From positions 682,001 through 746,000 of the forward strand of contig NZ_CP157390.1 of NCBI RefSeq assembly GCF_040050925.1: 64,000 bases of DNA. The letters are read 5' to 3'. The stretch comes from Leifsonia sp. NPDC080035 (GTDB taxonomy: Bacteria; Actinomycetota; Actinomycetes; Actinomycetales; Microbacteriaceae). The position numbers and the translations under genes are program-made. Of this stretch, positions 24,425 to 32,051 are shown piece by piece (position 1 is the first letter of the stretch; each line of letters opens with the position of its first letter). The notes beneath the pieces were generated by a model. It did no database searches, had not been told where the DNA came from, and worked only from the letters and a program-made list of their open reading frames with translations.

Positions 24425-25198
24425 ATGGCGCCTCGGACTCCCCACGACTCGACCCTGCCCACCGCGCTCACCTCCGCGTGGGGCATCGTGAGTCCCCCGG
24501 GAAGCCGGGGGCCTCGACCCGCTCACTCCGTCGCCGAGATCGTCCAGGCAGCGACGGAGATCGCCGATGAGGAGGGAATCGCCGGCGCGTCGCTTCCGCG
24601 CGTCGCTCGCCGGATCGGCCTGACGACGAACGCGCTCTACCGCTACGTCGGGTCCAAGGAGGAACTCGTCGTACTCGTCGCGGATGCCGCCTGGGGCGAC
24701 CCGCCCGCGCTGCCGTCGAGCGGATGGCGCGAGGCCGCGTCCCTCTGGGCGCATCGGCTCTTCGAACGGTTCCTCACCCGCCCGTGGCTCCTGGACGTGC
24801 CGACGACCGTCCCGCTCACCCCGCACACGGCGTCGTGGTTGAACGCGCTGCTCGCGGCGTTGGCGCCGACGGGCATGCCCCCGCACGAGCTGCTCAGCAG
24901 CTCCTACCTGCTCGACAGTCACGCCCGCTACGGAGCCAACCTGCGGCGGGCGTCACCGGTGCCGGCTGCACTGACCAAGGACAACCCCGAGCGCCAAGCG
25001 GTCGCTGCAGAGGTCCGCGACTTCCTCGACGGGCAGCTCCGTGCACGGGATCTGAACGCCCTCGCCGAGGTCATGGTCGACCCGAGCTTCCTCGACGACG
25101 AACCGGCACCCGACGGATTCGAGTTCGGGCTCGCTCGCATCCTCGACGGCATCGAGGCGCACCTCGGGCGGCTGAGCGATGCGGCGGCTCCGCGTTGA
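24425..25198 (+). CDS. TetR-family regulator with long N-terminus
   Basis: The 257-residue protein has a Pro/Ser-rich N-terminal extension of about 33 residues. Then comes a TetR helix-turn-helix (AEIVQAATEIADEEGIAGASLPRVARRIGLTTNALYRYVGSKEEL) and a TetR_C-type ligand domain (residues about 85-240). The NALYRYVGSKEEL recognition segment is typical of the AcrR/TetR group controlling efflux or oxidoreductases. An SDR gene follows about 20 bp downstream and is probably co-transcribed. Confidence 0.88.
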   Translation: MAPRTPHDSTLPTALTSAWGIVSPPGSRGPRPAHSVAEIVQAATEIADEEGIAGASLPRVARRIGLTTNALYRYVGSKEELVVLVADAAWGDPPALPSSGWREAASLWAHRLFERFLTRPWLLDVPTTVPLTPHTASWLNALLAALAPTGMPPHELLSSSYLLDSHARYGANLRRASPVPAALTKDNPERQAVAAEVRDFLDGQLRARDLNALAEVMVDPSFLDDEPAPDGFEFGLARILDGIEAHLGRLSDAAAPR

Positions 25199-25218
25199 GC
25201 GGGTCGAGCGAGCGAGGC

Positions 25219-25995
25219 GTGCCCGCTTCGGATTCGACGCGGTCGAGCAGGTCCGACCAGGTCGCCCTCGTCACCGGCGGCTCGTCGGGGCTCGGCTATG
25301 CGATCGCGGAGGCCCTCGCCCGCGCCGGATCCACCGTGATCGTGGCCAGCAGGTCCGCCGGATCCTGCCGCGCCGCGGCCGAACGGCTCTCGGACGCCAC
25401 GGGCAGCACGGCCATCGGAATCGGCTGCGACGTCACCGACGAAGACTCCGTCGACGAGCTCGTCGCAACGATCGCGGGCCGTCACGGTCGGCTCGACGTG
25501 CTCGTCACCAGCGCCGGCGTCCAAGCGCGGGGATCCCTGGACGAACTCGACGTCGCCGCGCTGCGACGCTGCCTCGACGTCAACATCGTCGGCACTTGGC
25601 TCCCCTGCCGCGCCGCGGCCCGCGTCATGCGGGCCGCCGGCTACGGCCGCATCCTGACCATTGCCAGCGCCCTCGGCATCGTCGGCGCTGCCGATCGCTC
25701 GGGGTACGCCGCGAGCAAAGGGGCGGTGGTGCAGCTGACGCGAAGCCTCGCCGTCGAGCTCGCCGGGAGCGGCATCACGGTCAACTCGCTCGCCCCCGGA
25801 CCGTTGCGGACGCCGCTCAACGATGGAGCCGACGCGGACGCGCGCGTCCAGCGGTTCCTCGCCGACGAGGTCCCCGTCGCCCGCTGGGCGGAGCCCCACG
25901 AGATCACCGCGGCGGCGATGCTGCTCACCGGCGCGGACGCGAGCTTCATCACCGGCGCCGTCCTGCCGGTCGATGGCGGCTGGACGGCCCACTGA
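25219..25995 (+). CDS. SDR-family oxidoreductase (FabG/gluconate-dehydrogenase-like)
   Basis: This 258-residue classical short-chain dehydrogenase has TGGSSGLG (cofactor), NxxG-like VTSAGVQ, catalytic Ser in IASALGIVG, YAASK (Tyr/Lys) and the C-terminal ITGAVLPVDGG. The GTG at 25219 is preferred because GAGCGAG lies just before it; a TTG overlapping the tetR-type stop at 25195 is an alternative. It follows the TetR gene in the same direction and is probably its target. Confidence 0.88.
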   Translation: MPASDSTRSSRSDQVALVTGGSSGLGYAIAEALARAGSTVIVASRSAGSCRAAAERLSDATGSTAIGIGCDVTDEDSVDELVATIAGRHGRLDVLVTSAGVQARGSLDELDVAALRRCLDVNIVGTWLPCRAAARVMRAAGYGRILTIASALGIVGAADRSGYAASKGAVVQLTRSLAVELAGSGITVNSLAPGPLRTPLNDGADADARVQRFLADEVPVARWAEPHEITAAAMLLTGADASFITGAVLPVDGGWTAH

Positions 25996-26038
25996 GCGTT
26001 GCGCCGCTCCGGTGCCGGCGTCGGAGCGGTCGGACGAC

Positions 26039-26371
26039 TCAGGACGCGACGGGCTCGTCCCGTCGGAAGAGGTAGATGCCGGTGAGCTCGCCGTCCGTCG
26101 ACGTGCTCACACCGCCGCCGAAGTCCGTCGATGACGAGCCCGTCGGCACGAAGACCCACCCGGCGTGCTCCAACCGCCAACCGACCGCCTCGACGCGAGC
26201 CAGCAGGTCGTCGCGGACATCGTCCGCGTTCAGGCGCAGCTGGAAGAACCCGTCGCCGTCCGCGAATGCGGCCGTGGCACGGCCGAGCGGGCTCGCCCGG
26301 AAGGTACGCTCCTGCTTCGCCCGCCGCGCGGCCTCGCGCTCCTCGTCGGATCGAGCCCACAGCTTCCCCAT
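26039..26371 (-). CDS. Conserved-looking hypothetical protein, about 110 residues
   Basis: The protein starts with a charged helix (KLWARSDEEREAARRAKQERTF) that could be a coiled coil. It continues with alternating strands (FFQLRLNADDVRDDLLARVEAVGWRLEHAGWVFVP) and ends LTGIYLFRRDEP. GAGAAGGG lies seven bases before the ATG at 26371. There is no signal or membrane segment. I do not recognise the family; the ferredoxin-like alternation suggests a small alpha/beta fold. Confidence 0.55.
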   Translation of the reverse strand: MGKLWARSDEEREAARRAKQERTFRASPLGRATAAFADGDGFFQLRLNADDVRDDLLARVEAVGWRLEHAGWVFVPTGSSSTDFGGGVSTSTDGELTGIYLFRRDEPVAS

Positions 26372-26444
26372 CGCCACACCCTTCTCGCCGTCGGTCCCCT
26401 GGTCAGATTAGGCGGTGCGCCTCGCCGTCGCCCCGAATCGTCTG

Positions 26445-27047
26445 TCAGCCAGCGGGAGGCCGTGGCACGCCGCCGCTGCGGAGCGCCGCCACGACATGCC
26501 GGACACGCGTCTCCAGCTGCGGCCCGTCGGGCAGTCCCAGGCCGAAGACGAGCCGGTGGTAGATCGGTCCATAGAACAGGTCGACGGCGACCCCGAGGTC
26601 GACGCTCGCGGGGAGCTCCCGCGCAGCCACGGCCGAGTGCATGCGCTCGTCGAACCGCGCGATGAACGGGTCGACGAGCCGGGTCCGGATCGCGGCGGAC
26701 AGCGCAGGGTCGCGCTGGCCCTCCGCGACGAGGGATGCGTAGGGGGACGTCTCCTGCGGGCTGAGCAGCTCGACCACGCTCATCGTCTGTGCGCACATGT
26801 CACGCACGAGGTCTCCCGAGTCCGGGAACGCCGCGGCGATCTCCGCTCTGCCGGCCAGAGCCTCCAGGAGCACCTCGCCTTTCGACGACCACCAGCGATA
26901 GATCGTCTTCTTGCTCACCCCCGCCCGCTCAGCGATGCCCTCGATCGTCATGCGCGCGAACCCGTCGGCGCGGCAGAGGTCGATCGTCGACTCGAGCACA
27001 GCGGTCCGGGCGCGCTCGCTTCGCCTGACCGGATCCGGGGTTCCCAT
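26445..27047 (-). CDS. TetR-family regulator with dual operators
   Basis: This 200-residue protein has a canonical TetR helix-turn-helix (STIDLCRADGFARMTIEGIAERAGVSKKTIYRWWSSKGEVL). The YRWW recognition segment and the C-terminal TetR_C_16/11-like domain follow. The ATG at 27047 is preceded by TAGTCT seven bases upstream and has no Shine-Dalgarno sequence. Two copies of CGACACG-N3-CGTGT[TC]G exactly 50 bp apart lie between it and the divergent DUF1048-like gene, so it probably represses both itself and that gene. Confidence 0.9.
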   Translation of the reverse strand: MGTPDPVRRSERARTAVLESTIDLCRADGFARMTIEGIAERAGVSKKTIYRWWSSKGEVLLEALAGRAEIAAAFPDSGDLVRDMCAQTMSVVELLSPQETSPYASLVAEGQRDPALSAAIRTRLVDPFIARFDERMHSAVAARELPASVDLGVAVDLFYGPIYHRLVFGLGLPDGPQLETRVRHVVAALRSGGVPRPPAG

Positions 27048-27062
27048 GCCATGCAGACTACA

Positions 27063-27129
27063 CGACACGGATCGTGTTGTTTTGCAGCGGACGCTCTGCT
27101 ACGTTCGCAACACGACACGTTCCGTGTCG
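27063..27129. promoter_or_regulatory. Pair of TetR operators 50 bp apart in a divergent promoter
   Basis: CGACACGGATCGTGTTG (27063-27079) and CGACACGTTCCGTGTCG (27113-27129) share arms CGACACG/CGTGT[TC]G around three bases; the second is perfect. The first abuts the minus-strand -10 box TAGTCT (27060-27055). Between and over them lies a plus-strand TTGTTT-N17-TACGTT (27077-27105). Spacing of nearly five helical turns puts both sites on one DNA face. Confidence 0.72.
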
Positions 27130-27151
27130 CCATATTCACGGAGGGAACACC

Positions 27152-27538
27152 ATGACCACTGCGCCGCCGCCATTCCCCGCCCTCCCGGACGCGCCGAGCA
27201 GGGGCCGCGCCCGGCGCGACGGGCACCCCGTCGATCTGCCCGCGGAGTACACGATCGTCGCGCGTGCGCTCGCCCGCTACCTGCGCCGCACCCGCGCCGT
27301 CGACGGCGGCCGCCCCCTCGCGTCCGTCCGCGCGGAGGTGGGCGAGCTGCTCGAGCAGGCCGCGTTCGACGGCGCGCCGATCCGGCGGATCGTCGGCCCG
27401 GATGCCGCGGAGTTCGCGTGGGACCTCGCCCGCAACCACGGCCCGACGCGACGAGACCGCGTCGCGCGGGAACGACTCGAAGTCGCCATCGGGCGAGCTG
27501 AGGCGCGGAGACGATCGCGCCGCGATTCGAGCGGATGA
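27152..27538 (+). CDS. Small cytoplasmic protein resembling DUF1048
   Basis: The 128-residue product is helical and charged. Its core (LARYLRRTRAVDGG, EVGELLEQAAFDGAPIRRIVGPDAAEFAWDLARNHG) resembles DUF1048 proteins, which are commonly paired with PadR or TetR regulators and have no known activity. GGAGGGA precedes the ATG. Dual operators upstream indicate tight control by the divergent TetR protein. The C-terminus is very Arg-rich (RRDRVARERL, EARRRSRRD), perhaps contacting nucleic acid or membrane. Confidence 0.65.
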   Translation: MTTAPPPFPALPDAPSRGRARRDGHPVDLPAEYTIVARALARYLRRTRAVDGGRPLASVRAEVGELLEQAAFDGAPIRRIVGPDAAEFAWDLARNHGPTRRDRVARERLEVAIGRAEARRRSRRDSSG

Positions 27539-27551
27539 GAAGCACAGGCGC

Positions 27552-27830
27552 TCACCAGGGTGCGACGACCCGGAAGCCACCGCGACAGTGACGGCGGACG
27601 CGACCAGGAGCCCGACATACGTCCAGGCGTGGACCGCATCCGGGATGCGCGGCGGCGGAGCACCACCACGACCGGGATGGACCGAGCAGCAGGGCGGCGG
27701 CCGCCGGCACATCGACCGAGCCGACCAGTCCAGGGGCGGAGGAGACGCCGCCGCGCAGGAGCAGCGACGCGATGAGCGCGGGTGCGACGATCGCGAGCGT
27801 GAGCGGGTTGGCGAGGGCGGCGACGAACAT
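27552..27830 (-). pseudogene. Possible decayed small membrane-protein gene
   Basis: The 418-bp stretch between the DUF1048-like and kinase genes has no convincing intact gene. On the minus strand an ATG at 27830 opens a hydrophobic segment (ANPLTLAIVAPALIASLLL, then VPAAAALLLG) that after about 50 codons turns into low-complexity Arg/Cys/Trp sequence. Another minus frame over 27560-27650 reads WTYVGLLVASAVTVAVASG, a clear membrane helix. This suggests one multi-helix membrane protein broken by frameshifts. Chance hydrophobicity in GC-rich DNA cannot be excluded. Confidence 0.3.
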
Positions 27831-27956
27831 GCTCGCGCGGCGCGGCGCATGAGGCTAACCCCGCGCTCCCCCGGGGTCCCGCTCGTCGCCGCTGCATGCG
27901 CCACCCCATTACCCCAGGCCGGCGGCAGCGTCCACCGGGCGGTGGCCACGCCGAGA

Positions 27957-28829
27957 ATGCCGGAAAATGGTGAGGTGGACAGACTCGAGACCCCGGTTCC
28001 GCTTCTGCTCGGAAGGTATCGCCCGGAGCGGCTGCTCGCGCGTGGCGGCTCCTCCATGGTGTTCCGCGCTCGCGACGAGAACCTCGGCCGCGACGTCGCG
28101 ATCAAGCTGTTCTCCTCGGGGACGCCCGACGACCTCGCGCGGTTCCGCGCCGAGGTGGGCGTGCTCGCCGGGCTCCGCCACCACGGCGTCGTGTCGATCC
28201 TGGATGCGGGAGTCGACGACTCGTCGCCGAAGGATCCTCGCCCGTTCCTTGTCATCGAGCTGGTCGAGGGCGACACGTTGCGAGCTGCGCTGAACGCGGG
28301 CCCGCTGTCGACCCGGCGGATCGGCGAAGTCGCGTTCGAGGTCGCCGAGACACTCGAATACGTTCACGCGCGCGGCGTCATCCATCGCGACGTCACGCCG
28401 ACGAACATCATGGTCGTCGACTACGGGACCCGGTTCTCGCGTCCGCGGGCGCGGCTGACGGACTTCGGCATCGCCATCCACGCCACCCGCCCCCAGGAGT
28501 TCGCGGAGGAGACGTTCGGAACGGCCGCCTACCTCAGCCCCGAGCAGGTGCGGAACGAGCCGCTGACCCCGGCGTCGGACATCTACTCGCTCGGCCTCGT
28601 CCTGCTGGAATGCTTCACGCGGACCGTCGCATTCCCGGGAACCCCGGTGGCATCCGCGCTCTCCCGCCTCGACCACGACCCGGAGGCACCGGACGACGTT
28701 CCCGAGCCCTGGCGCGCGCTCATCCGGTCGATGACGCATCCCGACGCGTCGCGGAGACCGTCCGCTGCGGACGTCGCGACCGCGGCGCGAGGTGCCCTGC
28801 GCGCGGACAGGGAGCACGAGCCCGCGTAG
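27957..28829 (+). CDS. Soluble Ser/Thr protein kinase-like protein with altered catalytic loop
   Basis: This 290-residue protein is a kinase domain with almost nothing else. It has a glycine loop (LLARGGSSMVFRARD), VAIK Lys50, catalytic loop HRDVTPTN (His143-Asn150), DFG Asp169 (LTDFGIA), an activation segment ending GTAAYLSPEQ and the DIYSLGLVLLE helix. The HRDxKxxN lysine is Thr147 here, which is unusual for a Ser/Thr kinase. There is no transmembrane segment or PASTA region, unlike PknB. The start is uncertain: ATG 27957 or GTG 27975, neither with a good ribosome-binding site. Confidence 0.82.
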   Translation: MPENGEVDRLETPVPLLLGRYRPERLLARGGSSMVFRARDENLGRDVAIKLFSSGTPDDLARFRAEVGVLAGLRHHGVVSILDAGVDDSSPKDPRPFLVIELVEGDTLRAALNAGPLSTRRIGEVAFEVAETLEYVHARGVIHRDVTPTNIMVVDYGTRFSRPRARLTDFGIAIHATRPQEFAEETFGTAAYLSPEQVRNEPLTPASDIYSLGLVLLECFTRTVAFPGTPVASALSRLDHDPEAPDDVPEPWRALIRSMTHPDASRRPSAADVATAARGALRADREHEPA

Positions 28830-28864
28830 CCTCACCGCCCGGTGATGCGGTAGCCTCGCGGCGG

Positions 28865-28900
28865 ATGATTCTTCTTGACGTGATCCCCGCGGGCGCCTGA
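28865..28900 (+). CDS. Possible 11-codon leader ORF ahead of the NmrA-type gene
   Basis: ATG at 28865 encodes MILLDVIPAGA and then stops. TAGCCT (28851-28856) lies eight bases ahead, so it could be a leaderless leader peptide. A hairpin (CCGGGAGTC/GACTCCCCGG, about 28946-28967) follows before the next gene. Nothing proves translation; the spacing alone makes it worth noting. Confidence 0.25.
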   Translation: MILLDVIPAGA

Positions 28901-29004
28901 CGGCTGCCTGCCCGCGCGTGCGCGCGACGACGGCTTCGTGATGCCCGGGAGTCCTCGACTCCCCGGCCTCGTACCCTTCCCGTCGACTCTTTCAGGAGCA
29001 CGCA

Positions 29005-29835
29005 ATGACCCATATCCTCGTCACCGGCGCGTCCGGTCGTCTCGGCGGCGCTGCCGTCCGATCCCTTCTCTCCTTTCACCCCGCCGAGGAGCTGCACGCG
29101 CTCGTCCGCACAGCCGCTGCGGCCGATCGGCTCGGGCGGATCGGAGTGGATGCGCGCATCGCCGACTACGCGCATCCCGCGCGCCTCGCGGAGGCCTTCC
29201 GCGGAATCGACCGTCTGCTGTTCGTCTCGAGCCCCGTGCTCGACCCGGACGAGCGGCTCCGTCAGCACCGCGCCGTGCTCGCCGCCGCGGCGTCGATCGA
29301 CCACGTCGTCTACACGAGCGTCCACGGCGCCGAGCACGACGCGGCCCACGCGGCGACGGAGGCGGCGCTGCGCGAACGCGGCGGAGCGACGGTCCTGCGC
29401 AACGGCTTCTACACGGAGCCGTTCGTGCAGGCAGCCGTCGAGCAGGCGCGGAGCGGTTGGATCGCGTCGGCGACGGCATCCCGGCCGCTGGCCACCGCGT
29501 CCATCGCCGATCTCGCGGAGGCCGCCGCGCGCGTGGTCGCCGCCCCTCCCCGGGAGGAGCTGCTGGAGCTGCGCGGGCGGGCATGGACCTACCGGGAGCT
29601 CGCGGACGTCCTGAGCGGTCTGCTCGGGCATCCCGTCGAGCACCGCGATGTCCCGGTCGCCGACGCGGGCCCGTTCGGGCCGTTGCACGCGGCCGCGGCG
29701 GCGGGGGCGCTCGCCCACGAGACGGACGACCTCCGACGGACGCTGGGGCGCGAGCCGCGGGGGATCGGTGACGTCGCTGGGAGCGTCGTCGGTGAGATCG
29801 ATGGTTGGATCACGGACGACGCGAGCGGGTCATGA
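29005..29835 (+). CDS. NmrA-like NAD(P)-binding protein (QorB-type quinone reductase family)
   Basis: The 276-residue protein is an atypical SDR with TGASGRLGGAAVRSLL at the N-terminus, LLFVSSPVLDPDERLRQHRAVLAAAA, VVYTSVHGA and a FYTEPFVQ substrate-side segment. This is the NmrA/QorB arrangement. QorB members reduce quinones with NADPH; others are redox sensors. AGGAG lies before the ATG. Its stop overlaps that of the converging VOC gene by six bases (TCATGA). Confidence 0.82.
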   Translation: MTHILVTGASGRLGGAAVRSLLSFHPAEELHALVRTAAAADRLGRIGVDARIADYAHPARLAEAFRGIDRLLFVSSPVLDPDERLRQHRAVLAAAASIDHVVYTSVHGAEHDAAHAATEAALRERGGATVLRNGFYTEPFVQAAVEQARSGWIASATASRPLATASIADLAEAAARVVAAPPREELLELRGRAWTYRELADVLSGLLGHPVEHRDVPVADAGPFGPLHAAAAAGALAHETDDLRRTLGREPRGIGDVAGSVVGEIDGWITDDASGS

Positions 29836-30219
29836 GTCGGTCGGAGGGTCGGACTCGCCGTGCCAGAAGTTGCACCGGTAGCCCCACGGATCCACGACAG
29901 TGAAGGTCCGCGGCCCGTACGCCTGCTTCTGCACCGAGCTGATCGGAGCGCTCCCGTCGGCTTCTGCGACCCGCGCGCGGTAGGCATCGATGTCATCGAC
30001 GTGGACGATGAGGAGGGCACCCGCGCCGTGGCCGACGCCGGGTGGCCGTCCTGTGATGGAGACACGGCTCCCCCCGATGAGGATGTCGGCCTCTTTGGTC
30101 GTCGGACCACCGAGCCGCCACCGCGTCGATGGCCCGAACTCGAGCACCCGTTCGAGCCAGTCGAGTGCGGCGTCGGCGTCTTCGTAGTACAGGTACGGGA
30201 TCACTTCGCTGAAGGCCAT
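29830..30219 (-). CDS. VOC-superfamily protein (glyoxalase/bleomycin-resistance fold)
   Basis: This 129-residue protein has two beta-alpha-beta-beta-beta modules: VIPYLYYEDADAALDWLERVLEFG at the start and LLIVHVDDIDAYRARVAEADG in the middle, ending GPRTFTVVDPWGYRCNFW. The FTVVDPWGYRCNFW end is typical of the group. Many such proteins bind metals or toxic ligands; the role is unpredictable. AAGGGGGG precedes the ATG at 30219, so the longer in-frame reading is not needed. Confidence 0.82.
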   Translation of the reverse strand: MAFSEVIPYLYYEDADAALDWLERVLEFGPSTRWRLGGPTTKEADILIGGSRVSITGRPPGVGHGAGALLIVHVDDIDAYRARVAEADGSAPISSVQKQAYGPRTFTVVDPWGYRCNFWHGESDPPTDS

Positions 30220-30377
30220 CGCGTGCCCCCCTTCGCCGTCCAGAATGCGGCGGTGCGAGGCCGCCTCGTCGCCGGTCGTCCGCACCGCTCCCGCGCCTCG
30301 AACGGCGGCCCCGGTCGCCGACGCCGACAGTCTGGTGCACCGCGCTCGGCCGCCACAAGAGCCCGCCGCCACTGTTC

Positions 30378-30638
30378 CTATCGCCTGCCGAATCGGATCA
30401 ACCGCGCGAGCCCACCGCTTGCGCCGCGCCGGGGCGCTCGTCGGTTCTGATCGGCAGCGTCACCGGCGTCCTCGGCGCTTCGGATGTTGAGGAACGCGAC
30501 GAATTCGCAGCGTGTGCAGCTCCAGAGATGGCTGTGGACCGCAAGGCCCACACCGAAGTACGGGTTGCTGAAGACGTTCGCGCGAGCGCCGCAGCGCGGA
30601 CATGCCCTCGGCAGCGCCGGGAAATCCGACCGGGTCAT
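30378..30638 (-). CDS. 86-residue zinc-ribbon protein
   Basis: Two Cys-x2-Cys knuckles (ACPRCGA and SCTRCEF) about 28 residues apart make a zinc ribbon, followed by a basic tail (QNRRAPRRGASGG, RLIRFGRR) that could bind nucleic acid or membrane. I do not recognise a named family. No good Shine-Dalgarno sequence precedes the ATG at 30638. It stands between the VOC gene and a hairpin-containing gap. Confidence 0.5.
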   Translation of the reverse strand: MTRSDFPALPRACPRCGARANVFSNPYFGVGLAVHSHLWSCTRCEFVAFLNIRSAEDAGDAADQNRRAPRRGASGGLARLIRFGRR

Positions 30639-30725
30639 CGAACGCTGACCACGCTTCTGTGATTCATCCGCTACCGCCTCGGGACCTGTTCTCCATTGCC
30701 ACCGCAGCGCGGTGCAGAAAGCTGT

Positions 30726-30758
30726 GGTGGCCCTCCCCACCCGAAGAGGAGGGCCACC
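30726..30758. other. Perfect 11-bp hairpin in a gene-free gap
   Basis: GGTGGCCCTCC (30726-30736) and GGAGGGCCACC (30748-30758) are inverted around 11 bases. The surrounding 289-bp gap (30639-30927) has no supported gene. It might be a terminator left from a lost gene or an RNA element; no U-tract follows. Confidence 0.4.
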
Positions 30759-30927
30759 GCGCCGTCGATCCGGGGCTCGACGACCCCTCCACGCTATGCA
30801 CGGCGGCACGGGGCAGATATCCGGTCTGCGCGGCATGTTGTCCGCGCGGCGCGAGCAGGCCGCGCCCGTGGCCTCGCCTCAACCGCGCGGCAGAGCGGGC
30901 GTTAGTTAGTGTGCTTACAATCTCGGC

Positions 30928-31935
30928 ATGCAGTCACAGGCGTTCGAGATGTTCGGGAGCCGCCGCATCGCGTCGGGACACGGCGTCGAGGAAGCCCGTC
31001 GAGTGCTCTCCGAGGTGTTCCTGCCTGTCGATTTCCCTTCCGCGAAGCCTCGGAACGCCGTCGACCTGACGCTGAACGCGGCCGCCGTCGGCGGGATCGT
31101 CTGCGGCTTCATGCGCTTCGGAGACGCCGTGCGCGTTCGGACCGCGGAAGCGCGGGACTTCCACGTCGATATCCCGATCAGCGGCGTCGCGACGATGCGC
31201 GCCGCACTCGGCACTCCGGTGCGCGGGACGCCGACGACGGCCGCCGTCTTCATGCCGGGCAGACCGGTCGAGCTCGACTGCAGCGACCGGTTCTCTCAGC
31301 TCGCACTGATGATCCCCCGCGACCAGCTCAGGCTCGAACTCGAGAACCTGCTCGGCGAGCCCGCAGGCCGGCCGCTCGAATTCACAGCACAGCTGAACCT
31401 CGCCGGCACCGGAGGACTGACGATCATGCACGCCCTCCGAATGGTCGACGGAGCAGCAGCGCAGGAGGATGGTCCGCTCACTCACCCCCTTGCGACGCAG
31501 CGGCTTGAGCAGATCATCATCCAGAGCCTGTTGTTCGGACAGCCGCACAACTATTCGGCTCTGTTGGCCGCACCGTCACCGACGGGCGGCTCGCGGCCGG
31601 TCTCTCGCGCCGTCGAGCTCATGCGCAGCGATCCCGGTCATCCGTGGACGGTGGCGGAGCTGGCCGCGGACGTTTCGCTGAGCGTCCGAAGCCTGCAGGA
31701 AGGTTTCCGACGGTCGCTGGATACGACGCCGATGACGTATCTCCGCCGGCTGCGGCTCGACAAGGTGCACCACGAGCTGTCGACCGCCGGACCGGGAACG
31801 GTCAGCGTGACCGAGGTCGCCACGCGGTGGGGATTCGTGCACCTCGGCCGGTTCGCAGGAGAGTACGCACGCGCGTTCGGGGAGCACCCGTCCGCGACCT
31901 TGCGGCAACGACGGGGGCTCCCGCGGCATGCGTGA
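30928..31935 (+). CDS. AraC-family regulator with AraC_binding_2-type sensor
   Basis: The 335-residue protein has an N-terminal cupin-like sensor (about residues 1-200; RTAEARDFHVDIPISGVATM is typical of the 'AraC-binding-like' group). Two C-terminal helix-turn-helix motifs follow (WTVAELAADVSLSVRSLQEGFRRSL and VTEVATRWGFVHLGRFAGEYARAFGEHPS). TACAAT (30916-30921) lies six bases before the ATG without a ribosome-binding site. Regulators of this type control aromatic or nitrile-type catabolism in actinobacteria. No obvious target is adjacent, so it may act at a distance. Confidence 0.88.
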   Translation: MQSQAFEMFGSRRIASGHGVEEARRVLSEVFLPVDFPSAKPRNAVDLTLNAAAVGGIVCGFMRFGDAVRVRTAEARDFHVDIPISGVATMRAALGTPVRGTPTTAAVFMPGRPVELDCSDRFSQLALMIPRDQLRLELENLLGEPAGRPLEFTAQLNLAGTGGLTIMHALRMVDGAAAQEDGPLTHPLATQRLEQIIIQSLLFGQPHNYSALLAAPSPTGGSRPVSRAVELMRSDPGHPWTVAELAADVSLSVRSLQEGFRRSLDTTPMTYLRRLRLDKVHHELSTAGPGTVSVTEVATRWGFVHLGRFAGEYARAFGEHPSATLRQRRGLPRHA

Positions 31936-32051
31936 ACGACACGCCTGCGAGCGCCGGAATTCGCGCTCGGTGTGCGGCGCCCGGCCCCGAGTGCGGAACC
32001 GGTCGAGTATGCACCCCTAGGGCGGTCACTGCGACCGTACGACAGCTGCGA

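Noticed and set aside
30664..30882. A 72-codon minus-strand frame in the hairpin-containing gap.
   Set aside because: No ribosome-binding site, low-complexity Ser/Arg/Gly composition and it runs through the hairpin.
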